From CBDUMN01 sp965368335 (lineage in GTDB: Bacteria; Pseudomonadota; Alphaproteobacteria; Rhodospirillales; JAPHRK01): a DNA stretch of 33,210 nucleotides. The position numbers were made by a program, and so were the translations under genes. This document shows positions 23,048-30,838 of the stretch, in pieces; within the stretch, counting starts at the first letter, position 1, and each line of letters opens with the position of its first letter. Location of the stretch: the NCBI GenBank assembly GCA_965368335.1, contig CBDUMN010000036.1, positions 1 to 33,210 on the forward strand. Reading direction: 5' to 3'. A model generated the notes under the pieces. It searched no databases and was not told where the DNA came from. It saw only the letters and a program-made list of their open reading frames with translations.

Positions 23048-23776
23048 GTGGCATCGGAACACATCGTTAAATCTTTCGACGAAGAACTTTCGCGTCTCGA
23101 CAACTTGGTCGCCACCATGGGCGGCTTGGCGGAAAGTCAGTTGCACGACTCTCTGGCCGCCCTGACCGTGCGGGACGTGGCTTTGGCTGAAAAGGTCGTG
23201 GCCGAAGACAGGCGCATCGACGGCATGGAAGAAGAAATCAACGATCAGGCGCAAAAACTCTTGGCCCTCCGTCATCCGGTGGCCGACGACCTGCGTTTGG
23301 TGATCGCCGGTTTGAAGGTTTCGAGCGACTTGGAGCGCATTGGCGACTACGCCAAGAATATCGCCAAGCGGACGCAGATCTTGACCGATGCGCCGAAACT
23401 GGGCACGTCGAACTCCATCAAGCGGATGGGGGGAATTGTCGAATCGATGATCCGCGATGTGCTGGACGCTTATCTGGCCCGTGATATCGATAAGGCCGAT
23501 GACGTGCGCAACCGGGATGAAGAGGTAGACGCCCTGCATTCGAGCCTGTTTCGCGAGTTGCTCACCTACATGATGGAAGACCCGCGCAACATCAGCTACT
23601 GCACCCACCTGCTTTTTGTCGCCAAAAATATCGAGCGGATGGGCGATCACGTCACCAATATTGCAGAGAACGTGATTTTTATGGTCTCGGGCCATCGGCC
23701 GGAGGATGCCCGGCCCAAGGACGACGAGACGCCGTTTACCCTTGTCGATTCGGAAAGCGCCGTTTCGTCGGTTTAA
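23048..23776 (+). CDS. phoU: Phosphate signalling protein PhoU
   Basis: The 242-residue all-helical protein begins with a GTG after AAGGAGAT. It contains two PhoU repeats (IVKSFDEELSRLDNLVATMGGLAESQLHDSLAAL..., and SIKRMGGIVESMIRDVLDAY...), each with an ExxxD-type metal motif (RIDGMEEEINDQAQKLLALRHPVADDLRLV and DEEVDALHSSLFRELLTYMMEDPRN). PhoU connects the Pst transporter with PhoR and keeps the regulon off when phosphate is plentiful. Order pstB-phoU-phoB is as expected. Confidence 0.95.
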   Translation: MASEHIVKSFDEELSRLDNLVATMGGLAESQLHDSLAALTVRDVALAEKVVAEDRRIDGMEEEINDQAQKLLALRHPVADDLRLVIAGLKVSSDLERIGDYAKNIAKRTQILTDAPKLGTSNSIKRMGGIVESMIRDVLDAYLARDIDKADDVRNRDEEVDALHSSLFRELLTYMMEDPRNISYCTHLLFVAKNIERMGDHVTNIAENVIFMVSGHRPEDARPKDDETPFTLVDSESAVSSV

Positions 23777-23791
23777 GAGGAAGAGAAGATA

Positions 23792-24484
23792 ATGAGTTCG
23801 CGCGTATTGATCATTGAAGACGATCCGTCGATCGTCGAAATGCTGCGCTATAATCTGGAAAAAGCCGGATTTGAGCCCCTGGTCGCCATGGATGGTGAGG
23901 AAGGGGTAATGTTGGTTGAGGAAGAAGATCCCGATCTGGTGGTTCTCGACTGGATGTTGCCTTTGATGTCGGGCATCGAGGTATGCCGCCGTATCCGCCG
24001 TCGTCCCGAGTCGAAAGACCTGCCGATCATCATGCTGACGGCAAAGGGTGAGGAAACCGACCGGGTGCGGGGTTTGGAAAGCGGGGCTGACGATTATGTC
24101 GTTAAACCCTTCTCCCCATCGGAAATGATGGCGCGTATTCGCGCCGTTCTACGCCGCGCCAAGCCGTCTTTGAACGATGAAACCCTGGAGTATTCGGGCA
24201 TCATCATGGATCTGGCCGCGCATCGGGTCACCCGCGACGGCGATCCGGTTAAGCTGGGGCCGACGGAATACAGGTTGCTCAAGGTGTTTCTTGAGCGGCC
24301 GGGTCGGGTGTTCTCCCGTGAGCAATTGCTCGACATGGCTTGGGGCCGCGACATTCACGTAGAACCCCGGACGGTCGACGTCCATATCCGGCGCTTAAGA
24401 AAAGCGCTCAACGAAGGGGAACGGATGGACCTCTTAAGGACCGTCCGCTCTGCCGGATACGCGCTCGATACCCAGGCGGTCTAG
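23792..24484 (+). CDS. phoB: Phosphate response regulator PhoB
   Basis: The 230-residue OmpR-type regulator has a receiver domain with D53 in VVLDWMLPLMSG, the acidic pair in IIEDDPSIVEM and the conserved lysine in DDYVVKPFSP. The winged-helix DNA-binding domain follows (PVKLGPTEYRLLKVFLERPGRVFSREQLLDMAWGRDIHVEPRTVDVHIRRLRKAL). It is activated by PhoR and binds Pho boxes such as the one before pstS. GAGGAAGAGAAG precedes the ATG. It is the last gene of the cluster and ends before a strong terminator. Confidence 0.96.
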   Translation: MSSRVLIIEDDPSIVEMLRYNLEKAGFEPLVAMDGEEGVMLVEEEDPDLVVLDWMLPLMSGIEVCRRIRRRPESKDLPIIMLTAKGEETDRVRGLESGADDYVVKPFSPSEMMARIRAVLRRAKPSLNDETLEYSGIIMDLAAHRVTRDGDPVKLGPTEYRLLKVFLERPGRVFSREQLLDMAWGRDIHVEPRTVDVHIRRLRKALNEGERMDLLRTVRSAGYALDTQAV

Positions 24485-24504
24485 ATCAAGTAGAACGCTA
24501 AACG

Positions 24505-24539
24505 AAAAAAGCCCCGGCCAGCGCCGGGGCTTTGCTTTT
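24505..24539. terminator. Strong bidirectional Rho-independent terminator
   Basis: GCCCCGGC (24511-24518) and GCCGGGGC (24523-24530) form a perfect 8-bp stem with a 4-base loop, preceded by six A and followed by TTTGCTTTT. It ends the pst-pho transcript on the plus strand and, read on the other strand, the ferredoxin gene that converges on it. Confidence 0.92.
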
Positions 24540-24554
24540 CAACTTTAGGCCGCT

Positions 24555-24869
24555 TTAGACCTTGAGCCGTTCGACGACGGTGTCGTTGGCTAGGTGGGAT
24601 TCGGCGATTTCGTCGGCGTCTTCAAGGGATTTGGGCGAATACCAAACACCTTCGGGATAGACCACGACCACCGGCCCCTGGTCGCAACGACCGAGGCACC
24701 CGGCCGAGCTGATCCGCACACCTTCAAGGCCCAGGGCGTCGGCTTTTTCCCAAAGCCGCTTCCCGATGTCGTTGCCGCCGCTTTGGGCGCAACTGCCTTT
24801 GGGGTGGCCTTCCGGGCGCATCTGGCTGCAGAAAAAAACGTGTTTACGGAAAAAAAGATCATCGGACAT
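24555..24869 (-). CDS. Thioredoxin-like [2Fe-2S] ferredoxin
   Basis: The 104-residue protein has cysteines C14 and C27 (FFC-SQMRPEGHPKGSC), C58 and C62 (SSAGCLGRC), the C-x(12)-C and C-x3-C pattern of thioredoxin-fold [2Fe-2S] ferredoxins, with GPVVVVYPEGVWY after them. It is expected to be a soluble electron carrier. Close relatives occur in nitrogen-fixing bacteria and near the NuoE-type subunits, but no such partner gene is here. GGGAGA about 11 bases upstream supports the ATG at 24869. It converges on phoB with a shared terminator, and is divergent from the esterase gene. Confidence 0.87.
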   Translation of the reverse strand: MSDDLFFRKHVFFCSQMRPEGHPKGSCAQSGGNDIGKRLWEKADALGLEGVRISSAGCLGRCDQGPVVVVYPEGVWYSPKSLEDADEIAESHLANDTVVERLKV

Positions 24870-25060
24870 GCGTTCAAGTTTCTCCCTTGGTCTCGATTGA
24901 TTGTTCCCCGCTTCTTGGAAGCGGGCTGTTTATGGGTGGCCGGACTTTATCGGTTGTGGCCTGTTGCCGCAAGGGTGGGGTTGAAAGGAACAAGGCGGGC
25001 CTTGCAATGCGCTTTGGTTTGGCAACAATGGGAGCAGACCCTAATTGGAGGAATGATCCT

Positions 25061-25768
25061 GTGCCCCATACCACGACCCTTGCCGGACCTTTTGACCCCC
25101 CCGCCAATGGTGCGGAAGCCAAGCAGATCGTTATTTTTCTCCATGGTTATGGCGCGGACGGCAATGATCTGATCGGTCTTGCGCCGATGTTCGCTCAGGG
25201 GCTTCCAGAGGCTCAGTTCTACGCGCCCCATGCGCCGGAGCCTTGCGAAATGTCGCCGTTCGGACGGCAATGGTTCAGTCTCGCCAATTACGATCCCAAC
25301 TTCCTGCGCCGCGATCCGGAAACCATGGGGGCGATCTATAAGGCCATGCTCGATGGGGCTCGGGAGGCCGCGCCCATTCTCAACGCTTTTATCGATGAGC
25401 GACTGGACGAACATGGCCTGAAGCCGGACAAGATGGCTTTGGTCGGTTTCTCGCAGGGCGCCATGATGGCGCTTCATGTGGCATTGCGCCGCGAAGAATC
25501 GGTTGCCGCCATCGTCGGTTATTCGGGAGCCCTGGTTGGGCGCGATGTGCTGGCCGAAGAGATTAAGTCTCGTCCGCCGGTCCAGTTGATCCATGGGGTC
25601 GACGACCCCGTCGTGCCGTTTGAGGCCATGGCCGCTGCCGAACAAGGGCTGAAAAGCGTTGGCATCGAGGTGGAGAGCATGTCGCGTCCCGGCCTTCAGC
25701 ACGGTATCGATCCGGAAGGAATCGTGCGCGGCATTGAGTTTTTAAGAGATGGGTTCGGAATCGCCTAA
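25061..25768 (+). CDS. Carboxylesterase / phospholipase family alpha/beta hydrolase
   Basis: The 235-residue protein carries the bacterial carboxylesterase (YpfH/EstB-like) pattern. IVIFLHGYGADGNDLIGLAPMF forms the oxyanion region, GFSQG with S131 is the nucleophile elbow, D182 sits in IHGVDDPVVP, and H214 in LQHGID completes the triad. It should hydrolyse short acyl esters or lysophospholipids in the cytoplasm. The GTG at 25061 is chosen because TTGGAGGAA lies 8 bases before it; the frame is open upstream to 24887 but that part has no family similarity. The 190-base region before it would contain its promoter, shared with the ferredoxin gene. Confidence 0.87.
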   Translation: MPHTTTLAGPFDPPANGAEAKQIVIFLHGYGADGNDLIGLAPMFAQGLPEAQFYAPHAPEPCEMSPFGRQWFSLANYDPNFLRRDPETMGAIYKAMLDGAREAAPILNAFIDERLDEHGLKPDKMALVGFSQGAMMALHVALRREESVAAIVGYSGALVGRDVLAEEIKSRPPVQLIHGVDDPVVPFEAMAAAEQGLKSVGIEVESMSRPGLQHGIDPEGIVRGIEFLRDGFGIA

Positions 25769-25781
25769 GTTGGCTCTGCGA

Positions 25782-25898
25782 TCAGTTGGTGATGAACAGA
25801 GCGATAGGTTCGCCATAATAGAAAGCGATAAGTCCGGCCAGGGCAATGGAGCCGACCCAGGCGACGGTGCTCATCATATAATCGATCTGGTTGATCAT
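25782..25898 (-). CDS. Small membrane protein of 38 residues
   Basis: On the minus strand an ATG at 25898 opens a 38-residue frame: a short polar start (MINQIDYMM), then a single hydrophobic span STVAWVGSIALAGLIAFYY and a tail GEPIALFITN before TGA. The composition (one predicted membrane helix followed by a conserved-looking GEP turn) and its place in an otherwise empty gap make it a credible small gene. No strong ribosome site is seen. It is too short for similarity by eye, and its partner is unknown. It converges on the esterase gene, 13 bases from that gene's stop. Confidence 0.55.
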   Translation of the reverse strand: MINQIDYMMSTVAWVGSIALAGLIAFYYGEPIALFITN

Positions 25899-26171
25899 AA
25901 ATCAAAGGTTCCAAACGTACGCCTATTCCCTCAAGGGGCGGCAGCTTGACGCTAAGTTTCCATTTTTTGGAATCGTCTGCATCTTACCCAACGTAAGCCA
26001 AGGCCGCTTCACCCAAATGGGGGGTGTCGATGCCTTTTTCAACAAAATGTAGCCCCTCAATGAAACAAAGTGGCTGAAATCCTTTTTGCTAAGGCTACGT
26101 CTACTATGAACCTTGTTCATAAAAATGAACTATTGTATATTTCCGACGCTTTAGTGAGAGGAATGATCAAA
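25899..26171. other. Non-coding stretch between microprotein and crotonase genes
   Basis: No gene of normal length is supported here. The stretch holds small dyads (CTTAC-CCAAC-GTAAG and TTCCA-TTTTT-TGGAA near 25950-26000) and then the operator-like repeat at 26106-26130. It likely carries the promoters for both flanking genes. Confidence 0.6.
26106..26130. promoter_or_regulatory. TetR-type operator-like repeats upstream of crotonase
   Basis: ATGAAC-CTT-GTTCAT followed by AAAA-ATGAAC forms two overlapping inverted repeats (ATGAAC/GTTCAT with a 3-base spacer, and GTTCAT/ATGAAC with a 4-base spacer). It lies 42 bases before the crotonase ATG. A related block occurs at 27644-27684 in front of the second TetR gene, with the shared core CTTGTTCA, so the same regulator may bind both. 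Confidence 0.6.
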
Positions 26172-27029
26172 ATGTTTGAAGCTTTAACCTATGAAGTCGA
26201 GGGGCGGATCGCCCGTATAACTCTTAACCGACCTGAGAGATTAAACGCCATCAGCAGCGCGATGCCGGGTGAAATCGCCGCCGCCGTTGCCGAGGCCAAC
26301 CGGGACGACGATGTGCATGTGATTGTTCTGCAAGGGGCGGGTGAGGCTTTTTGCTCCGGCTACGACCTTAAGGACTTTGCCGAAAAACCGGGTGAGAACG
26401 AAGGGATTCAGGAAATGCCCTGGGACCCGATGGTCGACTACAAGTTCATGCGGGCCTGCACCGACAATTTCACCTCCCTTTGGCGGTCCTACAAACCGAC
26501 CATCGCCAAGGTGCATAAATATGCTGTGGCGGGCGGGTCCGATATCGCGTTGGCCTGTGATTTTGTCATTATGGAAAAAACCGCAAAGATCGGCTATCCC
26601 CCCGCCCGCGTCTGGGGCTGTCCGACGACGGCCATGTGGGTCTATCGACTGGGGGCCGAAAAAGCCAAGCGGATGCTACTGACCGGCGACTTGGTGACCG
26701 GTGTTGAGGCCAAGGAGATGGGATTGGTGCTTGATGCCGTCGCCCCTGAGAAGCTTGAAGCAAGGGTCATGGAGTTGGCCGAGCGCATGGCGGGCGTTCC
26801 CAAGAACCAATTGATGATGCAAAAAATGATGATCAATCAGGCCTACGATTCCATGGGCTTGGCCAACACGCAGATGATCGCAACCCTTTTCGACGGCATA
26901 ACGCGGCATAGCCCCGAAGGGGTGTGGTTCAAGGATTATGCCGAGGAAGAAGGTTTCCATAAGGCGGTCGAGTGGCGGGATTCCGGTCGTGCGATCCCCG
27001 AAGGTCGTGAGCGCAAGGTGACGCCGTGA
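26172..27029 (+). CDS. Crotonase-fold (enoyl-CoA hydratase/isomerase) protein with altered active site
   Basis: The 285-residue protein has the crotonase fold, with an oxyanion-hole loop at about 59-67 (AFCSGYDLKDFAE) and the second loop AVAGGSDIALACDFVIME. Rat enoyl-CoA hydratase uses two glutamates spaced 20 residues apart; here the first place is D124 (GGSD) and the second is P144 in GYPPARVWGCPTTAMW. The classic hydratase acid pair is therefore missing. The GYPPxRVWGxPTTAxW phrase marks a distinct subfamily seen in other actinobacterial and proteobacterial crotonases with poorly defined activity. I chose the ATG at 26172 (GAGGA nine bases upstream). Its stop overlaps the following TetR start (GTGA), so the two are an operon. 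Confidence 0.87.
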   Translation: MFEALTYEVEGRIARITLNRPERLNAISSAMPGEIAAAVAEANRDDDVHVIVLQGAGEAFCSGYDLKDFAEKPGENEGIQEMPWDPMVDYKFMRACTDNFTSLWRSYKPTIAKVHKYAVAGGSDIALACDFVIMEKTAKIGYPPARVWGCPTTAMWVYRLGAEKAKRMLLTGDLVTGVEAKEMGLVLDAVAPEKLEARVMELAERMAGVPKNQLMMQKMMINQAYDSMGLANTQMIATLFDGITRHSPEGVWFKDYAEEEGFHKAVEWRDSGRAIPEGRERKVTP

Positions 27030-27637
27030 GTGATCCGGCGCGGGCAAAACGGCGGGCGGCGGTTCAAGCCTTCAAGCGCCAGGGAATTCTGGATGCTGCC
27101 GAGGCGGTGTTTCTGGAAGATGGGTTGGATAGTGCGACCATCCGGGCCATTGCCAAAAAAGCCGGTTGCGCCGCAGGGACGGTCTATCTTCATTTTCAGA
27201 CCAAGGAAGATATCTATGCGGCTTTGTTGGGGGAGTCTCTGGAGAGACTCAAAAACTGGATCGAGCAAAAGGTTGAGGCGGCTCAGGCGGGGGGGGCGGC
27301 TGAAGAGGCGCTCGGCGCATTTTATCTCTATTATGCCGCCTACCCCCGTGAGCTTGACCTGGGGCTTTATCTCTTCCAGGGCGCGCAGCGACGGGGCCTG
27401 TCCAAAGCGCTGGATGCCCATCTTAACGGCCAGTTGGAAGATTGTCTGATGCCGATGATGGCGTTTCTCCAAGAAGCCAGGGGATGGCCCGCCGCTCGGG
27501 CCCGCCAAGCCGTGCTCGATCTGGTGAGCCATATGGTTGGGTGTCTGATTCTTGAAAATACGGGACGTCTTAAGGCGTTGGGAGGAAAAGGTCCCGACAT
27601 AATTGAGCGACGTGTGGCGGGCCTATTGGCTGAATAA
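27026..27637 (+). CDS. TetR-family regulator 1
   Basis: The 203-residue protein (GTG start overlapping the crotonase stop) has the TetR helix-turn-helix at about 13-60: RQGILDAAEAVFLEDGLDSATIRAIAKKAGCAAGTVYLHFQTKEDIYAALL. The C-terminal ligand domain is unassigned. It is the second gene of the crotonase operon, which suggests control of that operon and perhaps of the acyl-CoA dehydrogenase downstream. Operator-like repeats lie at 26106-26130 and 27644-27684. The inducer is likely an acyl-CoA or fatty acid, by analogy with FadR/PsrA-type TetR proteins, but this is a guess. Confidence 0.9.
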   Translation: MSDPARAKRRAAVQAFKRQGILDAAEAVFLEDGLDSATIRAIAKKAGCAAGTVYLHFQTKEDIYAALLGESLERLKNWIEQKVEAAQAGGAAEEALGAFYLYYAAYPRELDLGLYLFQGAQRRGLSKALDAHLNGQLEDCLMPMMAFLQEARGWPAARARQAVLDLVSHMVGCLILENTGRLKALGGKGPDIIERRVAGLLAE

Positions 27638-27643
27638 CAAGAA

Positions 27644-27684
27644 ATGAATCCTTGTTCACTTCTAAAAAGTGAATTATGGTTCAT
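27644..27684. promoter_or_regulatory. Operator-like repeats upstream of TetR 2
   Basis: The block contains ATGAATCCTTGTTCA (27644-27658), a perfect inverted repeat TTCACTT-CTAAA-AAGTGAA at 27655-27673, and TATGGTTCAT to 27684. The first part resembles the repeat before the crotonase gene. The start codon of the second TetR lies inside the block, so bound repressor would block its own expression. Confidence 0.6.
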
Positions 27685-28296
27685 TTTATGGTTTATCGTC
27701 AGACGGAAAAAATCAGGGTCCGTAAGGAGCAAACCCGCCAACGTCTCTTGAAAGCGGCGCGCGAGGCGATTGCCGAAGGAGGCTTCGCCGCCGTTCAAAT
27801 GTCTTCCATCGCCGCTGCGGCGGGGGTGGCGACGGGAACGCTCTACCGCTATTTTCCTTCTAAGGCCGATGTGCTGACCGATGTGTTTCGTCTGGTTTCG
27901 CAGGGTGAAGTCGATGTGATGGCCCAGGTGGCGGCGGCTGACGGCACGGCGGCGGAACGTCTGGAGGCGGCTGTTGAGACCTTCGCTCGTCGAGCTTTGA
28001 AGGCGCCGCGACTGGCTTACGCCATGATATTCGAGCCGGTCGATCCGGAAGTCGACGCCGAACGTCTGGTGTTCCGGCGCTCCTATGCCGATGTTTTTCA
28101 AATGATCGTTGAGGCTGGCGTGTCCAGTGGTGAATTTCCAGAGCAGGATGTTTCCGTTGTCGCCAACTGCCTTGTCGGGACTTGTGCCGAATCGCTGGTC
28201 GGCCCTTTGGCGCCGGGCCAGGTTGATGAGGCTGGACAATCCGAGGCTTCCGTCCGCGCCATCGCCCGTTTCTGCCTGAACGCCGTTTCTAAATAA
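27676..28296 (+). CDS. TetR-family regulator 2
   Basis: The 206-residue protein has a TetR helix-turn-helix at about 19-65: RQRLLKAAREAIAEGGFAAVQMSSIAAAAGVATGTLYRYFPSKADVLTDVF. It begins 38 bases after the first TetR gene, with its own operator-like repeats. The acyl-CoA dehydrogenase gene follows 22 bases later, so it probably regulates that gene. ATG at 27676 is preferred (AAGTGA upstream); another ATG at 27688 is possible. The ligand domain ending in GQSEASVRAIARFCLNAVSK is not assigned. Confidence 0.9.
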   Translation: MVHFMVYRQTEKIRVRKEQTRQRLLKAAREAIAEGGFAAVQMSSIAAAAGVATGTLYRYFPSKADVLTDVFRLVSQGEVDVMAQVAAADGTAAERLEAAVETFARRALKAPRLAYAMIFEPVDPEVDAERLVFRRSYADVFQMIVEAGVSSGEFPEQDVSVVANCLVGTCAESLVGPLAPGQVDEAGQSEASVRAIARFCLNAVSK

Positions 28297-28318
28297 TATT
28301 TAAAACCGGGAGGTTTCC

Positions 28319-29971
28319 ATGCATCCGCAAAAGCCCATTGCCAATTTACCAACCCATGAGGTTATCAACATGCCGCCCCATATGGGCGATCAGGATCTTT
28401 GGTCGTCGGATGCGGCTTTGCGCGAGGGTGTGGCCCGCGAAGGCGGCGGCTGGGCCGAGGCGCATCTGGCGCAGTTCGGCAAGCAGGCGGGAGCGGAAGA
28501 AACCTTTGAGAAAGCCGATCAGGCCAACCGCTTTAGCCCGGAACTTAAAACCTATGATCGGCATGGAATGCGGATCAATCAGATCGCCTTCCATCCGGCC
28601 TACCACGAACTGCACACCCTTGCGGTTTCCAACGGTCTGCCCAACTTCGCCTGGAACAATTCCAAGCCCGGCGGCCATGTGGCCCATGCCGCGCTCAACT
28701 ATATGCTCAACCAAGCAGAAGGTGGCGTGCTCTGCCCCATGGCCATGACCTATGCCGTCATTCCCGCGCTTAACACCACACCGGCCGTCGCCGAGCAGTG
28801 GGTGCCCAAGTTGCTCTCGACCGAATACGATCAGCGCGATATTCCCATTTCCGAGAAGACCGGCGCTCAGATGGGTATGTTCATGACCGAAAAGCAGGGG
28901 GGGTCTGACGTACGGGCCAACTCGACGAGGGCCGAGCGCGACGGAGAGGCCTATCGATTGACCGGCCATAAGTTTTTCTGTTCAGCCCCTATGAGCGACG
29001 CCTTCCTGACGCTGGCCTATACAGATGGCGGCTTGAGTTGCTTCCTGGTGCCGCGGTGGACTCCCGATGGAGAGCGCAATGGCCTCTACCTTCAGCGGAT
29101 CAAGGATAAGCTGGGCAACCGCTCGAACGCATCGACCGAAATGGAGCTTCAGGACACCTGGGGCGTCATGGTCGGGCCGGAAGGGCGCGGGGTGCGAACC
29201 ATTATCGATATGGTTCAGGGCACCCGCTTCTATTGCGCCTTCGGCTCCTCGGCGCTGATGCGTCAAGGTTTGGTTCAGGCCCTGCATCATGTGTCGTATC
29301 GTTCGGCCTTTCAGAAAAAACTGATCGACCAGCCGCTGATGCGCAACGTGGTTGCCGATCTGGCCGTCGAGGCGGAGGCCGCGATTACCCTCAGTCTGCG
29401 GCTGGGTCGCGCCATCGACGAAGCGCAAACAGGCGATAAGCAGGCCGCCGCCCTGGCGCGGATCGGCACGGCGATTGGAAAATACTGGATTTGCAAACGG
29501 GCTCCCAACCATACCTATGAAGCCATGGAATGCCATGGCGGGCCCGGTTATGTGGAGGAAAGTCTGCTGCCGCGCCTCTATCGGGAAGCGCCGGTCAATT
29601 CCATCTGGGAAGGTTCGGGCAACGTTATGTGCCTCGACGTTTTGCGCGCCATGCATAAAGAGCCGGACGCCGTCGGGGTCTATTTGGCGGAAGTTGAGAA
29701 GGGCCGAGGCGGCAATGGGCGTCTGGATAAGGCTCTCGATCTGATGAAAGAGCACCTGACCAATACGGCCGATTTGGAGTTGCGGGCGCGCCGGATTACC
29801 GAGCGGATGGCCGTCGTTTGGCAGGCGGCCTTGCTGGTTCGGCATGCGCCTGCCGCCGTGGCGGATGCCTTCTGTCAATCCCGTCTGGGTCCTGCGTGGA
29901 CCGGTGCTTACGGCACCTTGCCTGCGGAGTGCGATTTCGACGCCATCATTAAACGGGCTGGTGGAGGTTAA
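28319..29971 (+). CDS. AidB-type acyl-CoA dehydrogenase
   Basis: The 550-residue flavoprotein aligns by eye with E. coli AidB along its length. Shared phrases are DLWSSDAALREGVAREGGGW, MTYAVIPALN, MGMFMTEKQGGSDVRANSTRAERDG, GGLSCFLVPRWTPDGERNGLYLQRIKDKLGNRSNAS and RLYREAPVNSIWEGSGNVMCLDVLR. AidB binds FAD and DNA and is part of the alkylation response in E. coli, but its enzyme activity is weak. No ada, alkB or alkA gene is here; the setting of crotonase, TetR proteins and thioesterase instead suggests fatty-acyl or branched-chain acyl-CoA metabolism. GGGAGG precedes the ATG. The gene overlaps the convergent hydrolase gene by four bases. Confidence 0.9.
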   Translation: MHPQKPIANLPTHEVINMPPHMGDQDLWSSDAALREGVAREGGGWAEAHLAQFGKQAGAEETFEKADQANRFSPELKTYDRHGMRINQIAFHPAYHELHTLAVSNGLPNFAWNNSKPGGHVAHAALNYMLNQAEGGVLCPMAMTYAVIPALNTTPAVAEQWVPKLLSTEYDQRDIPISEKTGAQMGMFMTEKQGGSDVRANSTRAERDGEAYRLTGHKFFCSAPMSDAFLTLAYTDGGLSCFLVPRWTPDGERNGLYLQRIKDKLGNRSNASTEMELQDTWGVMVGPEGRGVRTIIDMVQGTRFYCAFGSSALMRQGLVQALHHVSYRSAFQKKLIDQPLMRNVVADLAVEAEAAITLSLRLGRAIDEAQTGDKQAAALARIGTAIGKYWICKRAPNHTYEAMECHGGPGYVEESLLPRLYREAPVNSIWEGSGNVMCLDVLRAMHKEPDAVGVYLAEVEKGRGGNGRLDKALDLMKEHLTNTADLELRARRITERMAVVWQAALLVRHAPAAVADAFCQSRLGPAWTGAYGTLPAECDFDAIIKRAGGG

Positions 29972-30834
29972 GCCTCTTCCAGCCAGTCACCGGACTGAGC
30001 CCAGAGATTTTTCTCGAAGCGCGAGCTGAAAAAGCCGAAGTGGCCGATGGATTTCTCACCGGCCTCTTTAGGCGACACATGTCGGCGCTCGGCCTTTGCG
30101 TTCGTATAAACGTCAACCAGCGCTTGAACAGCTTTGTCGGGGCCGAACATCAGGTCGTCGGTCAGACTGTAAAACAGCATTGATGCTTTAACTTTCGCGA
30201 ATCCTTCCCGTACATGAGGGCCGTCAGACAGGATATAGCCTGGCGCAATGCCCCATTTGCGCCATTTGAGCGCCACGCCTTTGGGGAGGTCTTCACTACC
30301 GAGGAGCCAGCCGGGCATATAGCCGTTGAGAGCGACCAGCAGGGGTAGCGCCACATACCAGAAAAACAGGACTTTAAAGCGGTGAATGCCGCTCCAGTTG
30401 CGCCATTCTCCCAACTGGGATGCGACCAGGAGAATTTTGTCGAACCGTTCGTTGTCGGGTACGATGCTCAAAATCTGGCCGGCGACCGAATGCCCGACCA
30501 TGAGTAGACGCTTCGGCTTGAAATTTTCTTCAGTCCAGGTGATGGCGCCCGGCATGTCGTCGGTCCCCCATTGGGCCATGTCGGCTTCAAAGCCTTTAAG
30601 GCTGTTAGGCCGGGAGTGGCCGATGCCCCGATAGTCGAAGGTCAAGACCTTGAAGCCCCGGTCGCTGAGATAATGGGCGAATTTGTGGTAATAACCCCGC
30701 TTGACCCCGGTGGCTGCCGCAACCAAAACCGCGTCGCCATTGCCCTTTCCGTCTTCCGGCCAATAGGCCGTGCCGGTCAGTTCGAAACCGTCGAGCGCGG
30801 GAAAAGTGACGTATTGAATTCGTTCGTTTTCCAT
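29968..30834 (-). CDS. Alpha/beta hydrolase
   Basis: The 288-residue protein shows the alpha/beta hydrolase core: AVLVAAATGVKRGYYHKFAHYLSDRGFKVLTFDYRGIGHS, nucleophile elbow GHSVAG with S116, an acid in the TDDLMFG region and H in the KSIGHFGFFS segment near residue 264. It matches the serine-hydrolase layout of YheT-like and related esterases; substrate unknown. It is the last gene of the minus-strand operon, starting 4 bases after the DUF4442-type thioesterase. No signal peptide is present, but a hydrophobic stretch (FFWYVALPLLVALNGYMPGWLL, about 157-178) may be a lid or membrane contact. Confidence 0.87.
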   Translation of the reverse strand: MENERIQYVTFPALDGFELTGTAYWPEDGKGNGDAVLVAAATGVKRGYYHKFAHYLSDRGFKVLTFDYRGIGHSRPNSLKGFEADMAQWGTDDMPGAITWTEENFKPKRLLMVGHSVAGQILSIVPDNERFDKILLVASQLGEWRNWSGIHRFKVLFFWYVALPLLVALNGYMPGWLLGSEDLPKGVALKWRKWGIAPGYILSDGPHVREGFAKVKASMLFYSLTDDLMFGPDKAVQALVDVYTNAKAERRHVSPKEAGEKSIGHFGFFSSRFEKNLWAQSGDWLEEA

Positions 30835-30838
30835 GGCG

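Noticed and set aside
22724..23695. Minus-strand frame of 323 codons over pstB and phoU
   Set aside because: Antisense of two well-supported genes and crossing their junction; no recognisable domain.
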